From Naasia lichenicola (lineage in GTDB: Bacteria; Actinomycetota; Actinomycetes; Actinomycetales; Microbacteriaceae): a stretch of DNA of 64,000 bases. The translations under genes and the position numbers were made by a program. The stretch covers positions 124,001-188,000 of the forward strand of contig NZ_SSSM01000002.1 in assembly GCF_004801885.1 (NCBI RefSeq), read 5' to 3'. Positions 43,195 to 52,393 of this stretch are shown piece by piece. The notes under the pieces were generated by a model. It saw nothing but the letters and a program-made list of their open reading frames with translations. It did not search any database and was not told where the DNA came from. How positions within the stretch are numbered: position 1 is the first letter of the stretch; the number at the start of each line of letters is the position of its first letter.

Positions 43195-43563
43195 TCAGGC
43201 CTGCTGGACGGTCCAGATCACCAGCATCCGGTAGAGCATGATCGCGACGGCGAGGCAGGCGATGCCGACGATGACGGTGCTCCAGCGCCCCCGGTCGACG
43301 AGCGCCCAGGCGATGCCGGCGGCCGGCAGCAGGGCGGCGCTGACCAGGTAGACCCAGAACTCGAGCGGATTGCCGGTGGGGCTGTTGCCGGTGAAGGGCG
43401 CCACGATCGCCACGACAATCTGCGCGATGAGCAGCACCTCGACCAGTGCGGCTCCGCCCAGGGTGAGGTCCGACGGCCGACGGCCGAGCAGTCCGGACAC
43501 CGCCGCGAGCAGGCCCGCCGCTGCGGCGACCGCGATCTCGACATAGGCGAGCCAGGGGATCAT
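43195..43563 (-). CDS. small four-helix membrane protein
   Basis: A 122-residue, almost wholly hydrophobic protein with about four membrane helices (5-25, 38-58, 68-88, 95-115). Its ATG overlaps the truB stop by ATGA, so it is translated from the truB message. No family is recognised; an 82-base gap separates it from the next membrane-protein gene. Confidence 0.7.
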   Translation of the reverse strand: MIPWLAYVEIAVAAAAGLLAAVSGLLGRRPSDLTLGGAALVEVLLIAQIVVAIVAPFTGNSPTGNPLEFWVYLVSAALLPAAGIAWALVDRGRWSTVIVGIACLAVAIMLYRMLVIWTVQQA

Positions 43564-44528
43564 GCCGGTCCCACGGACGGGAAGCCGGTCAGGACCTGGC
43601 CCACGTGGTCGTCCCCCACCGTGATCAGGGCCACCAGAGCGCCGTCCGGACCGATGGCCGCGATGGGGCCTCCGGGCGCTGAGGCGGGCAGCGCGATCCG
43701 CTTGCCGTGCCCGAGGGCGATCGCGTCGGTGGCATCGAGCTCGATCGCCGGGAACAGGCGTCGTGCGACGGCTGCCGGTGCCAGGGCGTCGTCCGCGGAG
43801 GTGACGTCCTGCAGCCGGGTGGATTCCTCGATGTCGAACGGCCCAACACGGGTCCTGCGCAGCGCGGTGAGGTGCCCGCCGACGCCGAGCGCGGCGCCGA
43901 GGTCGCGGGCGAGCGCCCGGACGTAGGTGCCGGACGAGCAGGCGACGACGACATCGAGGTCGACGGCGCCCGGCCGGTCCGTCGCATCCCGTCGGTCCAG
44001 CACGCGGAATTCGCTGACGATGACGGGCCGGGCGGGCAGGTCGACCTCCTCACCGGCACGCACGCGGGCGTAGCTGCGCTGGCCGTCGACCTTGATGGCG
44101 CTGACGGAGCTCGGCACCTGCTGGATCGCTCCGCTGAGCCGGGCGATCGAGTCGAGCACGGCGTCCTGTCGGACCGCCGTCGCGTCGATGAACGGACCGA
44201 CCGGGTCGCCTTCCGCGTCGTCGGTGGTCGTGGCCTGGCCGAGTCGGATGGTGGCCAGGTAGACCTTGTCGATCCCCACCAGGTGGGTGAGCAGCCGCGT
44301 CGCGGGGCCGAGGCCGAGCACGAGCAGTCCGGTCGCCATCGGGTCGAGGGTTCCGGCGTGGCCGACCTTGCGGGTGCCCGCCGCTCGGCGCACCCGCGAT
44401 ACGACGTCGTGGCTGGTCGGGCCGCTCGGCTTGTCGACGAGGAGGATTCCGTTCGGGACGCCGGTGCTGTTGCTGGTGCTGATCTGCGCTGCGGCGGCGA
44501 TGCCCGCGGATTCGGATGGTGCGGGCAT
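43560..44528 (-). CDS. truB: tRNA pseudouridine(55) synthase
   Basis: A 322-residue enzyme that makes pseudouridine 55 in the T-loop of tRNAs. The catalytic D62 is in GHAGTLDPMATG; LLVDKPSGPTSHD and QQVPSSVSAIKVDGQRSYARVR are further family blocks. The first about 25 residues are a non-conserved Ser/Ala-rich tail. GAGAAT stands six bases before the ATG, the same weak leaderless -10 as at 1447. It leads an operon truB-membrane protein and probably onward to ribF. Confidence 0.95.
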   Translation of the reverse strand: MPAPSESAGIAAAAQISTSNSTGVPNGILLVDKPSGPTSHDVVSRVRRAAGTRKVGHAGTLDPMATGLLVLGLGPATRLLTHLVGIDKVYLATIRLGQATTTDDAEGDPVGPFIDATAVRQDAVLDSIARLSGAIQQVPSSVSAIKVDGQRSYARVRAGEEVDLPARPVIVSEFRVLDRRDATDRPGAVDLDVVVACSSGTYVRALARDLGAALGVGGHLTALRRTRVGPFDIEESTRLQDVTSADDALAPAAVARRLFPAIELDATDAIALGHGKRIALPASAPGGPIAAIGPDGALVALITVGDDHVGQVLTGFPSVGPA

Positions 44529-44608
44529 GCCCGAATTCTCGCACGCATCGGCAGGGCGCTCCCCCGCAGGACGGCAGCGACCGCCGCGACGGCTCCTAGG
44601 ATCGGGAC

Positions 44609-45592
44609 ATGCGGGTGGGAGTGGTCGGGGTGGGCGCCATCGGCGGAACCCTTGCGGCTCTGCTCGATCGCTCGGGGCACGAGATAGCGGTCGCTGCGCG
44701 TGGTGCGACGCTCGAGGCGATCAGCTCGGCGGGGCTGCAGCTGACGGGCGCCTTCGGGGAGTACACCGCGCACCCCTCGGCGGCGGAGACCCTGCCGAGC
44801 GGCGTGGCGTACGACCTCGTCGTCTTCGCCACGAAGGCCATGGACGCCTCGACAGCCCTCGCCGCGAACGCCGGCGCCTGCGTGGGCACCCCGGTGCTGA
44901 TCGTGCAGAACGGGCTCGACGCGATCACCGGAGCCGGCGAGCTCCTCCCGAATTCTCGGCTCCTCGGCGGGCTGTCGGTGTGGGCGGCGACCCAGACCCG
45001 GCCGGGCGGCATCCTGGTCACCGCACCCGGGTCGCTGGTGATCGGGCCGACGGACGACGCCGATCCGATCGTGCAGCTGCTCGGCGAGGCGGTGCCGACA
45101 AGCGCGACCCGCGACCTCGTCGCGTCGCAGTGGTCGAAGCTGGTCGTCAACCAGGTCAATGCGCTCCCCGCGATCACGGGGCTCAGCGTGCAGGAGACGG
45201 TGGCCGACCCGGACCTTCGGCGGGTGCTCACGGCGAGCATCCGCGAGACGGTGGGCGTCGCCCGCGCGGCCGGAGTGCGCTTCGCGCGCTTCCAGGGGCT
45301 GTCGGATCCGCTGCTCTCCGTCATCCGCGGGGTGCCCGCTCGGCTCGCCGAGCAGCTGCCCCGGCTGATGGCGCGGCGGATGGGCCAGGTGCCGAACTAC
45401 GGATCGACCCTGCAGAGCATCCGGCGCGGCCTGCCGACGGAGATCGACTACCTGAACGGTGCGGTGGTCGCGGCGGCCGCGCGCGCCGGTGTCGCCGCCC
45501 CGATCAACGAGCGACTGACCCGGCTGGTGCATGAGGTGGAGCGGACGGGCGTCTTCCTCACGCCCGCCGAGGTCGCCGAACAGGTGCGCTGA
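44609..45592 (+). CDS. panE: 2-dehydropantoate 2-reductase family protein
   Basis: A 327-residue NADPH-dependent reductase of the ketopantoate reductase (PanE/ApbA) family. N-terminal Rossmann motif VGVGAIGGTLAA; VVFATKA and VQNGLD match the NADP domain; the helical C-terminal domain has the catalytic-lysine region SQWSKLVVNQVNA. It could make pantoate for coenzyme A, but the family contains many paralogues and no panB or panC is nearby, so the symbol is tentative. ATG 44609 follows TAGGAT (44597-44602) with a 6-base gap. Confidence 0.85.
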   Translation: MRVGVVGVGAIGGTLAALLDRSGHEIAVAARGATLEAISSAGLQLTGAFGEYTAHPSAAETLPSGVAYDLVVFATKAMDASTALAANAGACVGTPVLIVQNGLDAITGAGELLPNSRLLGGLSVWAATQTRPGGILVTAPGSLVIGPTDDADPIVQLLGEAVPTSATRDLVASQWSKLVVNQVNALPAITGLSVQETVADPDLRRVLTASIRETVGVARAAGVRFARFQGLSDPLLSVIRGVPARLAEQLPRLMARRMGQVPNYGSTLQSIRRGLPTEIDYLNGAVVAAAARAGVAAPINERLTRLVHEVERTGVFLTPAEVAEQVR

Positions 45593-45608
45593 GCCGTCTG
45601 GCCGCGGG

Positions 45609-45783
45609 GGGCCTCGGTACGGCGCTGGCGCGCCTACTCGACCACCGAGCGCGGGGCTGCGCGTCGACCCCGCCGCTCGAGGAGACCTGCCCCGGTGGTC
45701 GAGTAGGCCGTTCACGGCCCTATCGAGGCCCTTGCCCACCCACCCGGTGGTCGAGTAGGCCGTTCACGGCCGTATCGAGGCCC
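45609..45783. repeat. palindrome family C, duplicated copies
   Basis: A left arm GGCCTCGGTACGGCGC begins at about 45610; the 38-base unit starting GGTGGTCGAGTAGGCC and ending TATCGAGGCCC occurs twice (45694-45731 and 45746-45783) with a single difference. These share GGTCGAGTAG and TATCGAGGCCC with 15074-15162. It fills the space between the convergent panE-like and nucleoside-kinase-like genes. Confidence 0.9.
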
Positions 45784-45789
45784 TCCGCG

Positions 45790-46275
45790 TCAGCAGCTGT
45801 CGGAGAAGGTGCGCCGCGGATGCTCCGGGTCGCCGTTGTCGAGGTTGGCGGTCGCGGCGACGCGCGGGCGGAAGCTGCGCTCGTAGTCGAGCTGCCCCGT
45901 GCTCCGATCCTCGGCACCTTCGGGCGCGACGCCGATCCAGATCGAGTAGATGAAGACGCTCGACAGCGGCGGCTGCAGGAGGCCGCTTCCATCGACGACG
46001 AGGATGGCGTCGCCCTCGCCTGCGCGGAACGGGAGCACGACGTCCGCGCGGAAGGCGTCGGCCGATGCCCCGGGGCTGAACGAGTCGAAGCTCGCCCGCT
46101 CTGCTCCACCCCCGGAACGGCGGATGGCTTCGGCGATGCCGTCGGCGATCTCGCCCTGACCGGCGCCCGCACGACCGTCGACCGCGACCAGCCAGCGTCC
46201 GGTGCCGTAGTTGTGCAGGATCTCAGTGGCGAAGTCGTCGAAGACGTCCTGTTTCGCCGGCGCCCATCTGGCCAT
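45790..46275 (-). CDS. uridine-kinase-like P-loop protein with degenerate Walker A
   Basis: A 161-residue protein that looks like actinobacterial nucleoside/uridine kinases: DVFDDFATEILHNYGTGRW, then a P-loop position, and a central DSFSPGASADAFRADVVLPFR resembling the substrate lid. The P-loop reads GRAGAGQGE (34-42); the lysine and Ser/Thr of GxxGxGK[ST] are replaced by Gln and Gly. ATP binding by the standard mode is therefore unlikely, so it may be an inactive or repurposed kinase. No frameshift or stop is seen. ATG 46275 follows TAGGCT (46282-46287) with a 6-base gap. Confidence 0.6.
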   Translation of the reverse strand: MARWAPAKQDVFDDFATEILHNYGTGRWLVAVDGRAGAGQGEIADGIAEAIRRSGGGAERASFDSFSPGASADAFRADVVLPFRAGEGDAILVVDGSGLLQPPLSSVFIYSIWIGVAPEGAEDRSTGQLDYERSFRPRVAATANLDNGDPEHPRRTFSDSC

Positions 46276-46333
46276 GCGTCGAGCCTACGCTCCGGCGGGC
46301 TCCCGTCCTCCGCGCGCACCTAGGATCGAGCCG

Positions 46334-47296
46334 GTGAACGGGTCGGGGCGGGAAGCAGGGCAGGCGGCGGGGCAGGAATCAAGCGACGAGTCGAGCATCA
46401 CGGACCTGCAGTCCGCCTCCGACTCCCGCCCGTCCGAAATGGCCGAGCCGATCATCGACTGGTTCGCCGAGAACGGACGGGACCTGCCTTGGCGTCGTCC
46501 CGGGTTCAGCGCCTGGGGAACCCTGGTCAGCGAGTTCATGCTTCAGCAGACGCCCGTCGTCCGTGTGATCCCGCGACTGCTGGAATGGCTCGAGCGCTGG
46601 CCGACCCCTGCCGATCTCGCTGCGGTCCCTCCGGGCGAGGCCGTTCGGGCCTGGGGGCGCCTCGGGTATCCGCGACGGGCGCTCGCGCTGCACGCGTGCG
46701 CCACCGCGATCGCCGCGGAGCACGGCAACGAGGTGCCGGAGGACGTCGAGGTTCTGCTGGGCCTGCCCGGCATCGGCCCGTACACGGCGCGGGCCGTCGC
46801 CGCATTCGCGTACGGTCATCGGCACCCGGTCGTCGACGTCAATGTGCGGCGCGTGCTGGCGCGTGCAGTGGACGGCCTGGGACAGCCCGGCCCCGCGCGG
46901 ACGACTCAGGATCTCGCCTCGATGGACGCCCATCTGCCCGGTGGAATCCGCGAGGCCCGTGCCTTCAACGCCGGGACCATGGAGCTGGGCGCGATCGTCT
47001 GCACCGCGCGAGCCCCTCGGTGCGACGAATGCCCGATCTCCGCGCTGTGCGCCTGGCGCGCCGCCGGCTATCCGGAGTTCACCGGGCCTCGGACGCCGGT
47101 GCAGAAGCGCTACGAGGGATCCGATCGGCAGGCCCGTGGACGAATCCTCGGTGAGCTCCGTTCGACGAACATCCCCATCGGCGGAGCGGCTCTGACCAAG
47201 CTGATCCCCGATCCCGACCAGCGAGATCGCTCCGTCGCGGGGCTGCTCGCCGACGGGCTGATCGTGGACACGACCGACGGATACGCCCTGCCCTGA
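46334..47296 (+). CDS. mutY: A/G-specific adenine DNA glycosylase (MutY), N-terminal-type
   Basis: A 320-residue glycosylase that removes adenine opposite 8-oxoguanine. Catalytic E67 in SEFMLQQT, the HhH motif LPGIGPYTARAV with the Asp of VDVNVRR, and the four cysteines of the iron-sulfur cluster (C-x6-C-x2-C-x5-C in CTARAPRCDECPISALC) are present. It lacks the Nudix-like 8-oxoG recognition domain of E. coli MutY, as is common in actinobacteria. GTG 46334 follows TAGGAT (46321-46326) with a 7-base gap; the first about 35 residues are disordered. Confidence 0.93.
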   Translation: MNGSGREAGQAAGQESSDESSITDLQSASDSRPSEMAEPIIDWFAENGRDLPWRRPGFSAWGTLVSEFMLQQTPVVRVIPRLLEWLERWPTPADLAAVPPGEAVRAWGRLGYPRRALALHACATAIAAEHGNEVPEDVEVLLGLPGIGPYTARAVAAFAYGHRHPVVDVNVRRVLARAVDGLGQPGPARTTQDLASMDAHLPGGIREARAFNAGTMELGAIVCTARAPRCDECPISALCAWRAAGYPEFTGPRTPVQKRYEGSDRQARGRILGELRSTNIPIGGAALTKLIPDPDQRDRSVAGLLADGLIVDTTDGYALP

Positions 47297-47336
47297 GCGT
47301 CGTCCGGTAGGACGTCATCCTGTCGAGGGACCACCC

Positions 47337-47480
47337 ATGAGCACGTTCGCTGAACAACAGATTGGGCGAAACGCCTGCACAGAGGGCAGAATCGTCGATG
47401 AGTCGCCGGCGGCGCGCCACCCGAGCCTCCGGCGGCTCGTCTCTTCTCCGGTTCAGCCGGAGAGTCGACGGGCCAGCTGA
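47337..47480 (+). CDS. possible small protein, 47 residues
   Basis: An ATG at 47337 with GAGGGA seven bases upstream opens a frame of 47 residues (MSTFAEQQIGRNACTEG start) that ends just before the convergent rbfA stop. Basic, with no motif. The ribosome-binding site is good but codon usage is not distinctive and a hairpin CTCCGG/CCGGAG (47449-47465) lies within it, so this may be only the mutY 3' region. Confidence 0.25.
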   Translation: MSTFAEQQIGRNACTEGRIVDESPAARHPSLRRLVSSPVQPESRRAS

Positions 47481-47498
47481 AGCGTCGGTCGAGCCGTC

Positions 47499-47936
47499 CT
47501 ACTCCTCGTCGTCGAGCTCGCGCGGCTTCACGTACGGGTCGGCGTCGCCGGCGTACGCGGCCGAGCTCGCGAGCTCTTGAGCCGCCTTGTCACGCTGCTG
47601 CGCCTCGGCGAGCAGCGACTCGATGGCGGCCGCGTTCTCGGGGACCGCGTCGGCGATGAACTCGAGGCTGGGCGTGAGTCGCGTGGTGATGTTGCGGCCG
47701 ACCTCGGTGCGCAGCATGCCGGTCGCCGCCTTGAGCGCAGCGGCGCTGTCGGCGCGCTCCTCATCCGATCCGTAGACCGTGTAGAAGATCGAGGCGTGCT
47801 GGAGGTCACCGGTCACCCGGACGTCCGTGATGGTGACGAAGCCGAGTCGGGGGTCGCGGATGCCCTTGTCGAGGCGCTTGGCCACGACCTCCTTGATGCG
47901 ATCCGCGAGCTTGAGCGCGCGTCCGTGGTCGACCAT
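47499..47936 (-). CDS. rbfA: 30S ribosome-binding factor A
   Basis: A 145-residue KH-like maturation factor that assists 16S rRNA 5' processing and 30S assembly in the cold. The fold start (ADRIKEVVAKRLDKGIRDPRLGFVTIT) and ASIFYTVYGSDEER are family-typical; the C-terminal about 25 residues are acidic. ATG 47936 has AAAGGA upstream. It follows infB with a nested palindrome between, which may separate or attenuate the two. Confidence 0.95.
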   Translation of the reverse strand: MVDHGRALKLADRIKEVVAKRLDKGIRDPRLGFVTITDVRVTGDLQHASIFYTVYGSDEERADSAAALKAATGMLRTEVGRNITTRLTPSLEFIADAVPENAAAIESLLAEAQQRDKAAQELASSAAYAGDADPYVKPRELDDEE

Positions 47937-47972
47937 GGGTGTGGTCCTTTCTGGAACCAGGTCCTGCAGAAA

Positions 47973-48032
47973 TACCTACGTTCCGGCCGAATGCCTACGA
48001 AATAGCGTAGGTATCCGACCGGAACGTAGGTA
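47973..48032. repeat. nested palindrome between infB and rbfA
   Basis: Outer arms TACCTACGTTCCGG (47973-47986) with exact complement at 48019-48032; inner arms CCTACG (47994-47999) and CGTAGG (48006-48011), loop AAATAG. It begins 13 bases after the infB stop and can terminate or process the infB message. Confidence 0.9.
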
Positions 48033-48045
48033 GGGATGGGGTCCG

Positions 48046-50874
48046 CTAGGCGCGCACCTTCTCCTTCATCTCGATGGTCTCGATCTCATCGCCGATCTGG
48101 ATGTCGTTGAACTTGCCCAGACCGATACCGGCCTCGTAGCCGTCGCGCACCTCGGTGACGTCGTCCTTGAAGCGGCGCAGCGAGTCGATCGCCAGGTTGT
48201 CGCCCACCACGACGCCGTTGCGGATGACCCGCGCCTTGGCGTTCCTGGTGATGATTCCCGAGCGGACCAGCACACCGGCGATGTTGCCGACCTTGGAGGA
48301 GCGGAAGATCTCGCGGATCTCCGCGAGGCCCGACTGGTGCTCCTCGAACTCCGGCTTGAGCATGCCCTTGAGCGAGCTCTCGATGTCCTCGAGAGCGGCG
48401 TAGATGACCGAGTAGAAGCGGATGTCCACTCCCTCACGGGCTGCACGCTCGCGTGCCTTGCTGTCGGGGCGCACGTTGAATCCGACGATGATCGCGTTGT
48501 CGACGGTCGCGAGGTTGACGTCGCTCTCGGTGACGGCGCCGACGCCGCGGTGGATGATCCGCAGCTGCACGCTGTCGTCGACCTCGATCTTGAGCAGCGC
48601 CTCTTCGAGTGCTTCGACAGCACCCGAGACGTCGCCCTTGATGATGAGGTTGAGCGCGTCGACCTTGCCCTCTTCGAGTGCACGGGTGAAGTCCTCGAGC
48701 GAGATGCGCTTGCGGGCCTTGGCCAGCTGGGCGTTGCGCTCGACGGCTTCGCGCTTCTCCGCGATCTGACGCGCGGTGCGGTCCTCCTCGGTGACGAGGA
48801 AGGTGTCGCCGGCGCGCGGGACCGACGAGAGGCCCTGCACCTGGACGGCCCGTGCGGGGTACGCCTCGGAGATCGCGACGCCGTTCTCGTCGCTCATCGC
48901 ACGAACACGGCCGTAGGCCGTGCCCGCCACGATGGAGTCGCCGACGCGCAGCGTCCCGGACTGGATGAGCACGGTCGCGACTGCGCCGCGGCCCTTGTCG
49001 AGGCGCGCTTCGATCGCGACGCCGCGTGCGTCCTTGTTGGGGTTCGCACGCAGGTCGAGGCCGGCGTCGGCGGTGAGCAGGATCGCGTCGAGCAGGTTCT
49101 CGATGCCGGTTCCGTTGCGGGCCGACACGTCGACGAACATGACGTCTCCGCCGTACTCCTCGGCGACCAGACCGAACTCGGTCAGCTGCTGACGGATCTT
49201 GGCCGGGTTGGCGTCTTCCTTGTCGACCTTGTTGACGGCGACGACGATCGGCACGCCGGCGGCCTGGGCGTGGTTGAGCGCCTCGACCGTCTGCGGCATG
49301 ACGCCGTCATCCGCGGCGACCACGAGGACCGCCATGTCCGTCACCTGGGCGCCGCGGGCACGCATGGCGGTGAACGCCTCGTGACCGGGGGTGTCGATGA
49401 AGGTGATGGCGCGCTCGTAGCCCTCGTGCTCCGTCCACACCTGGTACGCACCGATGTGCTGGGTGATGCCACCCGCCTCACCGGCCACGACGTTGGTCTG
49501 GCGGATCGCGTCGAGCAGGCGCGTCTTTCCATGGTCGACGTGACCCATGACGGTGACGACGGGCGGACGGATCTCGAGGTCCTCGTCGCTCTCGTCCTCG
49601 AGCTCCTGGTCGAGGTCGAGGTCGAAGCCGGCGAGCAGCTCGCGGTCCTCGTCCTCGGGAGAGACCATCTGGATCTTGTAGCCGAGCTCGGTGCCGAGCA
49701 CGTCGAAGGTCGCCTCGTCGAGGGACTCCGTGGCGGTCGCCATCTCACCGAGGTGGAACAGCACGGTCACGATGTTTCCGGGGCTGGCGTCGATCTTGTC
49801 CGCGAAGTCGGTGATCGAGGCGCCGCGGCGCAGACGCACCACGGTGGTGCCGTCGCCACGGGGAACGCTGACGCCGCCGAGCGACGGAGCCTCGCGCATC
49901 TCGAACTCTGCGCGCTTCGTGCGCTTCGACTTGCGGGCCTTGCTCTTGCCGCCACCGCGACCGAAGGCACCAGCGGTGCCGCCGCCGGGTCCACGGCCAC
50001 GGCCGCCTGCGCCGCCACCTGCGGGGCGCGGGGCGCCGAACCCGGTGCCGGGCGCGCCGCCGGGACGCTGGAAGCCGCCGCCGGCGCCGCCGGGACGTGC
50101 TCCCGGGCTGCCGGGACGCTGCTGGAATCCGGGACGCGAGCCGGGTGCGCCGGGACGTGCGCCGGGAGCACCCGGTCCACCCGGGCGCGGGGCGCCGGGG
50201 CGGGGTGCTGCGGGACGCGGGATGCCGCCGGGGCCGGTCGCGCCGGGTGCTCCGCCCGGACGCATGCCCTGATTGGCCGCGAAGGGGTTGTTGCCGGGGC
50301 GCGGTGCGCCGGGGCGCTGCATGCCCTGGCTGCTGGCGTAGGGGTTGTTGCCCGGACGCGGCTGGCCGGGGCGCGGGATGCCCGGACGCGGGATCCCGGA
50401 GGATCCGTCGGTCGGCGCAGGAGCCGGGGCGGATGCCGCGGCGGCCGGACGCTCGGGAGCGGACGGGCTCTGCGGAGAGCGCGGGGCGCTGGCGGGCGCG
50501 GGCGCGCTGGCGGCGGGACGCTGAGCCTCGGGGGCACGGGTCGGCGCAGGGGCTGCGGCCGGAGCGGGCGCGATGGAGGACGGGGTCGCGGCGCGCGCCG
50601 GGGCGGGCGCTGCAGATGCCGGGCTGGCCGACGTGGGTCGGGCGGCCGGGGTACCGGCGGGGGTGCTCGGAGCCGTTGCGACGGCTGCCGCGGGCTTGCT
50701 GCCCGTGATGCCGTCGGCCTCGAGTCGGGCCTTCAGCTTGCGGACGACCGGGGGCTCGATGCTCGAGGACGGTCCCTTGACGAACTCGCCCATCTCCTTG
50801 AGCTTCGCCAGGGCGACCTTTGTATCAATGCCGAGATCGTTTGCGACCTCGTGCACGCGTGGTTTCGCTGCCAC
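48046..50874 (-). CDS. infB: translation initiation factor IF-2
   Basis: A 942-residue GTPase that positions initiator tRNA on the 30S subunit. Order: IF2_N (about 1-50), a long Pro/Gly/Ala/Arg low-complexity linker (about 60-330) made of repeats such as RPGAPRPG and RPGNNPY, then the G domain with GHVDHGKT (444-451), DTPGHEAF (about 493) and NKVDKED (548), and the C-terminal IF2 domains binding fMet-tRNA. GTG 50874 has AGGAG upstream. The repetitive linker is typical of actinobacterial IF-2 but longer than average. Confidence 0.97.
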   Translation of the reverse strand: MAAKPRVHEVANDLGIDTKVALAKLKEMGEFVKGPSSSIEPPVVRKLKARLEADGITGSKPAAAVATAPSTPAGTPAARPTSASPASAAPAPARAATPSSIAPAPAAAPAPTRAPEAQRPAASAPAPASAPRSPQSPSAPERPAAAASAPAPAPTDGSSGIPRPGIPRPGQPRPGNNPYASSQGMQRPGAPRPGNNPFAANQGMRPGGAPGATGPGGIPRPAAPRPGAPRPGGPGAPGARPGAPGSRPGFQQRPGSPGARPGGAGGGFQRPGGAPGTGFGAPRPAGGGAGGRGRGPGGGTAGAFGRGGGKSKARKSKRTKRAEFEMREAPSLGGVSVPRGDGTTVVRLRRGASITDFADKIDASPGNIVTVLFHLGEMATATESLDEATFDVLGTELGYKIQMVSPEDEDRELLAGFDLDLDQELEDESDEDLEIRPPVVTVMGHVDHGKTRLLDAIRQTNVVAGEAGGITQHIGAYQVWTEHEGYERAITFIDTPGHEAFTAMRARGAQVTDMAVLVVAADDGVMPQTVEALNHAQAAGVPIVVAVNKVDKEDANPAKIRQQLTEFGLVAEEYGGDVMFVDVSARNGTGIENLLDAILLTADAGLDLRANPNKDARGVAIEARLDKGRGAVATVLIQSGTLRVGDSIVAGTAYGRVRAMSDENGVAISEAYPARAVQVQGLSSVPRAGDTFLVTEEDRTARQIAEKREAVERNAQLAKARKRISLEDFTRALEEGKVDALNLIIKGDVSGAVEALEEALLKIEVDDSVQLRIIHRGVGAVTESDVNLATVDNAIIVGFNVRPDSKARERAAREGVDIRFYSVIYAALEDIESSLKGMLKPEFEEHQSGLAEIREIFRSSKVGNIAGVLVRSGIITRNAKARVIRNGVVVGDNLAIDSLRRFKDDVTEVRDGYEAGIGLGKFNDIQIGDEIETIEMKEKVRA

Positions 50875-51037
50875 TTTTCTCCTGTCTGGGGTCTACCCAG
50901 GCAGGGCAGACCGTTAGAGGGGTGAGGAACTCATTTGGAGCTGCTCATTTGGTGTCCATAAGCCTTTTCAGCCTTGTCTCTACGGTTGACCTCGTCGGGC
51001 ATGCGGAATCGCGTGCAATCGAGAGGGGGACTCGATC

Positions 51038-51043
51038 AGTGTA
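51038..51043 (-). promoter_or_regulatory. possible infB promoter -10 hexamer
   Basis: TACACT on the minus strand, about 160 bases upstream of infB. It fits the TANNNT pattern but no good -35 hexamer is visible at standard spacing. Confidence 0.35.
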
Positions 51044-51110
51044 ACGCCCCGGGCCCAACGCATGTTCCCTCGACCTCTGAACAACCCGTGAACCCATCCG
51101 CGCTGGCTTT

Positions 51111-51220
51111 CACGGATCCGGAGAAGTTGCGCGGATCCGGAGAGCGCCACGTAGATCCGACCGATCGGCGCGAAATCGCCGCCGATCACCAGCGGTACCT
51201 CCGCCGTCTCCGGATCCGTG
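51111..51220. repeat. palindrome with internal hairpin downstream of nusA
   Basis: Outer arms CACGGATCCGGAGA (51111-51124) with exact complement at 51207-51220; internal hairpin GATCGGCG (51163-51170) / CGCCGATC (51180-51187). A second partial GCGGATCCGGAGAG lies at 51131-51144. It starts 17 bases after the nusA stop. Confidence 0.85.
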
Positions 51221-51236
51221 CGAGAAGCGGCGTGGT

Positions 51237-52238
51237 CTAGTCGTCGAGGATGCTGTCCGGCTGGATGTCGATCTTGGCGCCCGTCAGCTTGGCGGCGAGG
51301 CGGGCGTTCTGGCCCTCCTTGCCGATCGCCAGCGAGAGCTGGTAGTCGGGCACCAGCGCGCGGACGGCCTTGAGGTTCGCGTCGATGATGAAGGCGCTGG
51401 ACACCTTGGCGGGAGACAGCGCGCTCGCCACGAAGGTCGGCAGGTCGTCCGAGTAGTCGACGATGTCGATCTTCTCGCCGCCCAGCTCGGTCTGCACCGC
51501 CCGGACCCGCTGTCCGAGCTCGCCGATGCATGCACCCTTGGCGTTGATGCCGGGCTGCGTGGCGCGGACCGCGATCTTGCTGCGGTGGCCGGCCTCGCGG
51601 GCGAGCGAGACGATCTCGACCAGACCGCTGGCGATCTCGGGCACCTCGAGCGCGAAGAGCTTGCGGACCAGCGACGGATGGGTCCGGGACACGGTGATCT
51701 GCGGGCCCTTGGCGCCCTTGGTCACGCTGGTCACGAAGACGCGGATGCGCTCTCCGTGGGGGTAGGACTCCCCCGCGACCTGCTCCTCGGGAGGCAGGAT
51801 GGCCTCGATCGTGCCGAGATCGACGTGGATCATCCGCGGGTTCGGACCCTGCTGGATGACGCCGGCGATGATGTCGCCCTCGCGTCCGCGGAACTCGCCG
51901 AGGACCTTGTCGTCGCCGATGTCCCGCAGGCGCTGGTTGATGACCTGCTTGGCGGCGAAGGCCGCGATCCGGCCGAAGTCGCTGGGGCTCTCCTCCGATT
52001 CGCCGACGACAGCGCCCTCATCGTCGAACTCGGTCGCGAACACCGCGACGTGGCCCGACTTGCGGTCGATGTGCACGCGCGCGGCGGCGGGGGCATCGGA
52101 TCCGTGCTTCACCTCTGGCGCACCCGTGTGCTTGAGGTAGGCGGTCAGGATCGCCTGTTCGATGATTCCGACGAGCTCCTCGAAGGGGATCTCGCGTTCG
52201 CGCTCCATCAGGCGCAGGACGGTCAGATCGATGTCCAC
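51237..52238 (-). CDS. nusA: transcription termination/antitermination factor NusA
   Basis: A 333-residue RNA polymerase-binding factor. N-terminal domain begins DIDLTVLRLMEREREIPFEELV; an S1 RNA-binding domain follows near residue 115 (REGDIIAGVIQQG), then two KH domains (REAGHRSKIAVRA, ALVPDYQLSLAIGKEGQNARLAAKLTG). It lacks the acidic C-terminal repeats of E. coli NusA, as in actinobacteria. GTG 52238 is preferred over GTG 52250 because homologues start at DIDL. The gene upstream is a convergent-like small gene, not rimP. Confidence 0.95.
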   Translation of the reverse strand: MDIDLTVLRLMEREREIPFEELVGIIEQAILTAYLKHTGAPEVKHGSDAPAAARVHIDRKSGHVAVFATEFDDEGAVVGESEESPSDFGRIAAFAAKQVINQRLRDIGDDKVLGEFRGREGDIIAGVIQQGPNPRMIHVDLGTIEAILPPEEQVAGESYPHGERIRVFVTSVTKGAKGPQITVSRTHPSLVRKLFALEVPEIASGLVEIVSLAREAGHRSKIAVRATQPGINAKGACIGELGQRVRAVQTELGGEKIDIVDYSDDLPTFVASALSPAKVSSAFIIDANLKAVRALVPDYQLSLAIGKEGQNARLAAKLTGAKIDIQPDSILDD

Positions 52239-52393
52239 GGCGGTACCCACTATTCGCTTGTCGCCCGCTCCCGTTGGGATGCTGGGCGGTACTCATCGCC
52301 CTCAGAGTGCCGAGGGCTGCCCGGCTGCGCTATCCAGTCGTCGGGCGTCGTCCAGGCTACCCGATCGGCGGTGATCACCGTCATGATCGGAGG

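Larger units (their letters stand above)
50875..51236. other. 362-base leader between nusA and infB (no ylxR)
   Basis: In most bacteria this space holds ylxR. I looked for its CxxC-type start (RTCVGCR) in all minus frames and did not find it. Instead there is a palindrome with internal hairpin (51111-51220) and a -10-like TACACT (51038-51043) about 160 bases before infB, so infB probably has its own promoter. Confidence 0.55.

Noticed and set aside
45694-45783. possible CRISPR array
   Set aside because: Only two 38-base repeats with a 14-base gap, themselves halves of a palindrome family, and no cas genes.
48337-50925. 862-codon plus-strand ORF opposite infB
   Set aside because: High GC with Gly/Arg/Pro-rich IF-2 codons gives a long open antisense frame; the product is low-complexity, lacks motifs and has no start signal. 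infB on the minus strand is certain.
50875-51236. hidden ylxR gene
   Set aside because: No minus-strand frame shows the RTCVGCR start or GAWLHP-like motif; the open frame here is a continuation of an off-frame reading of nusA and palindrome.
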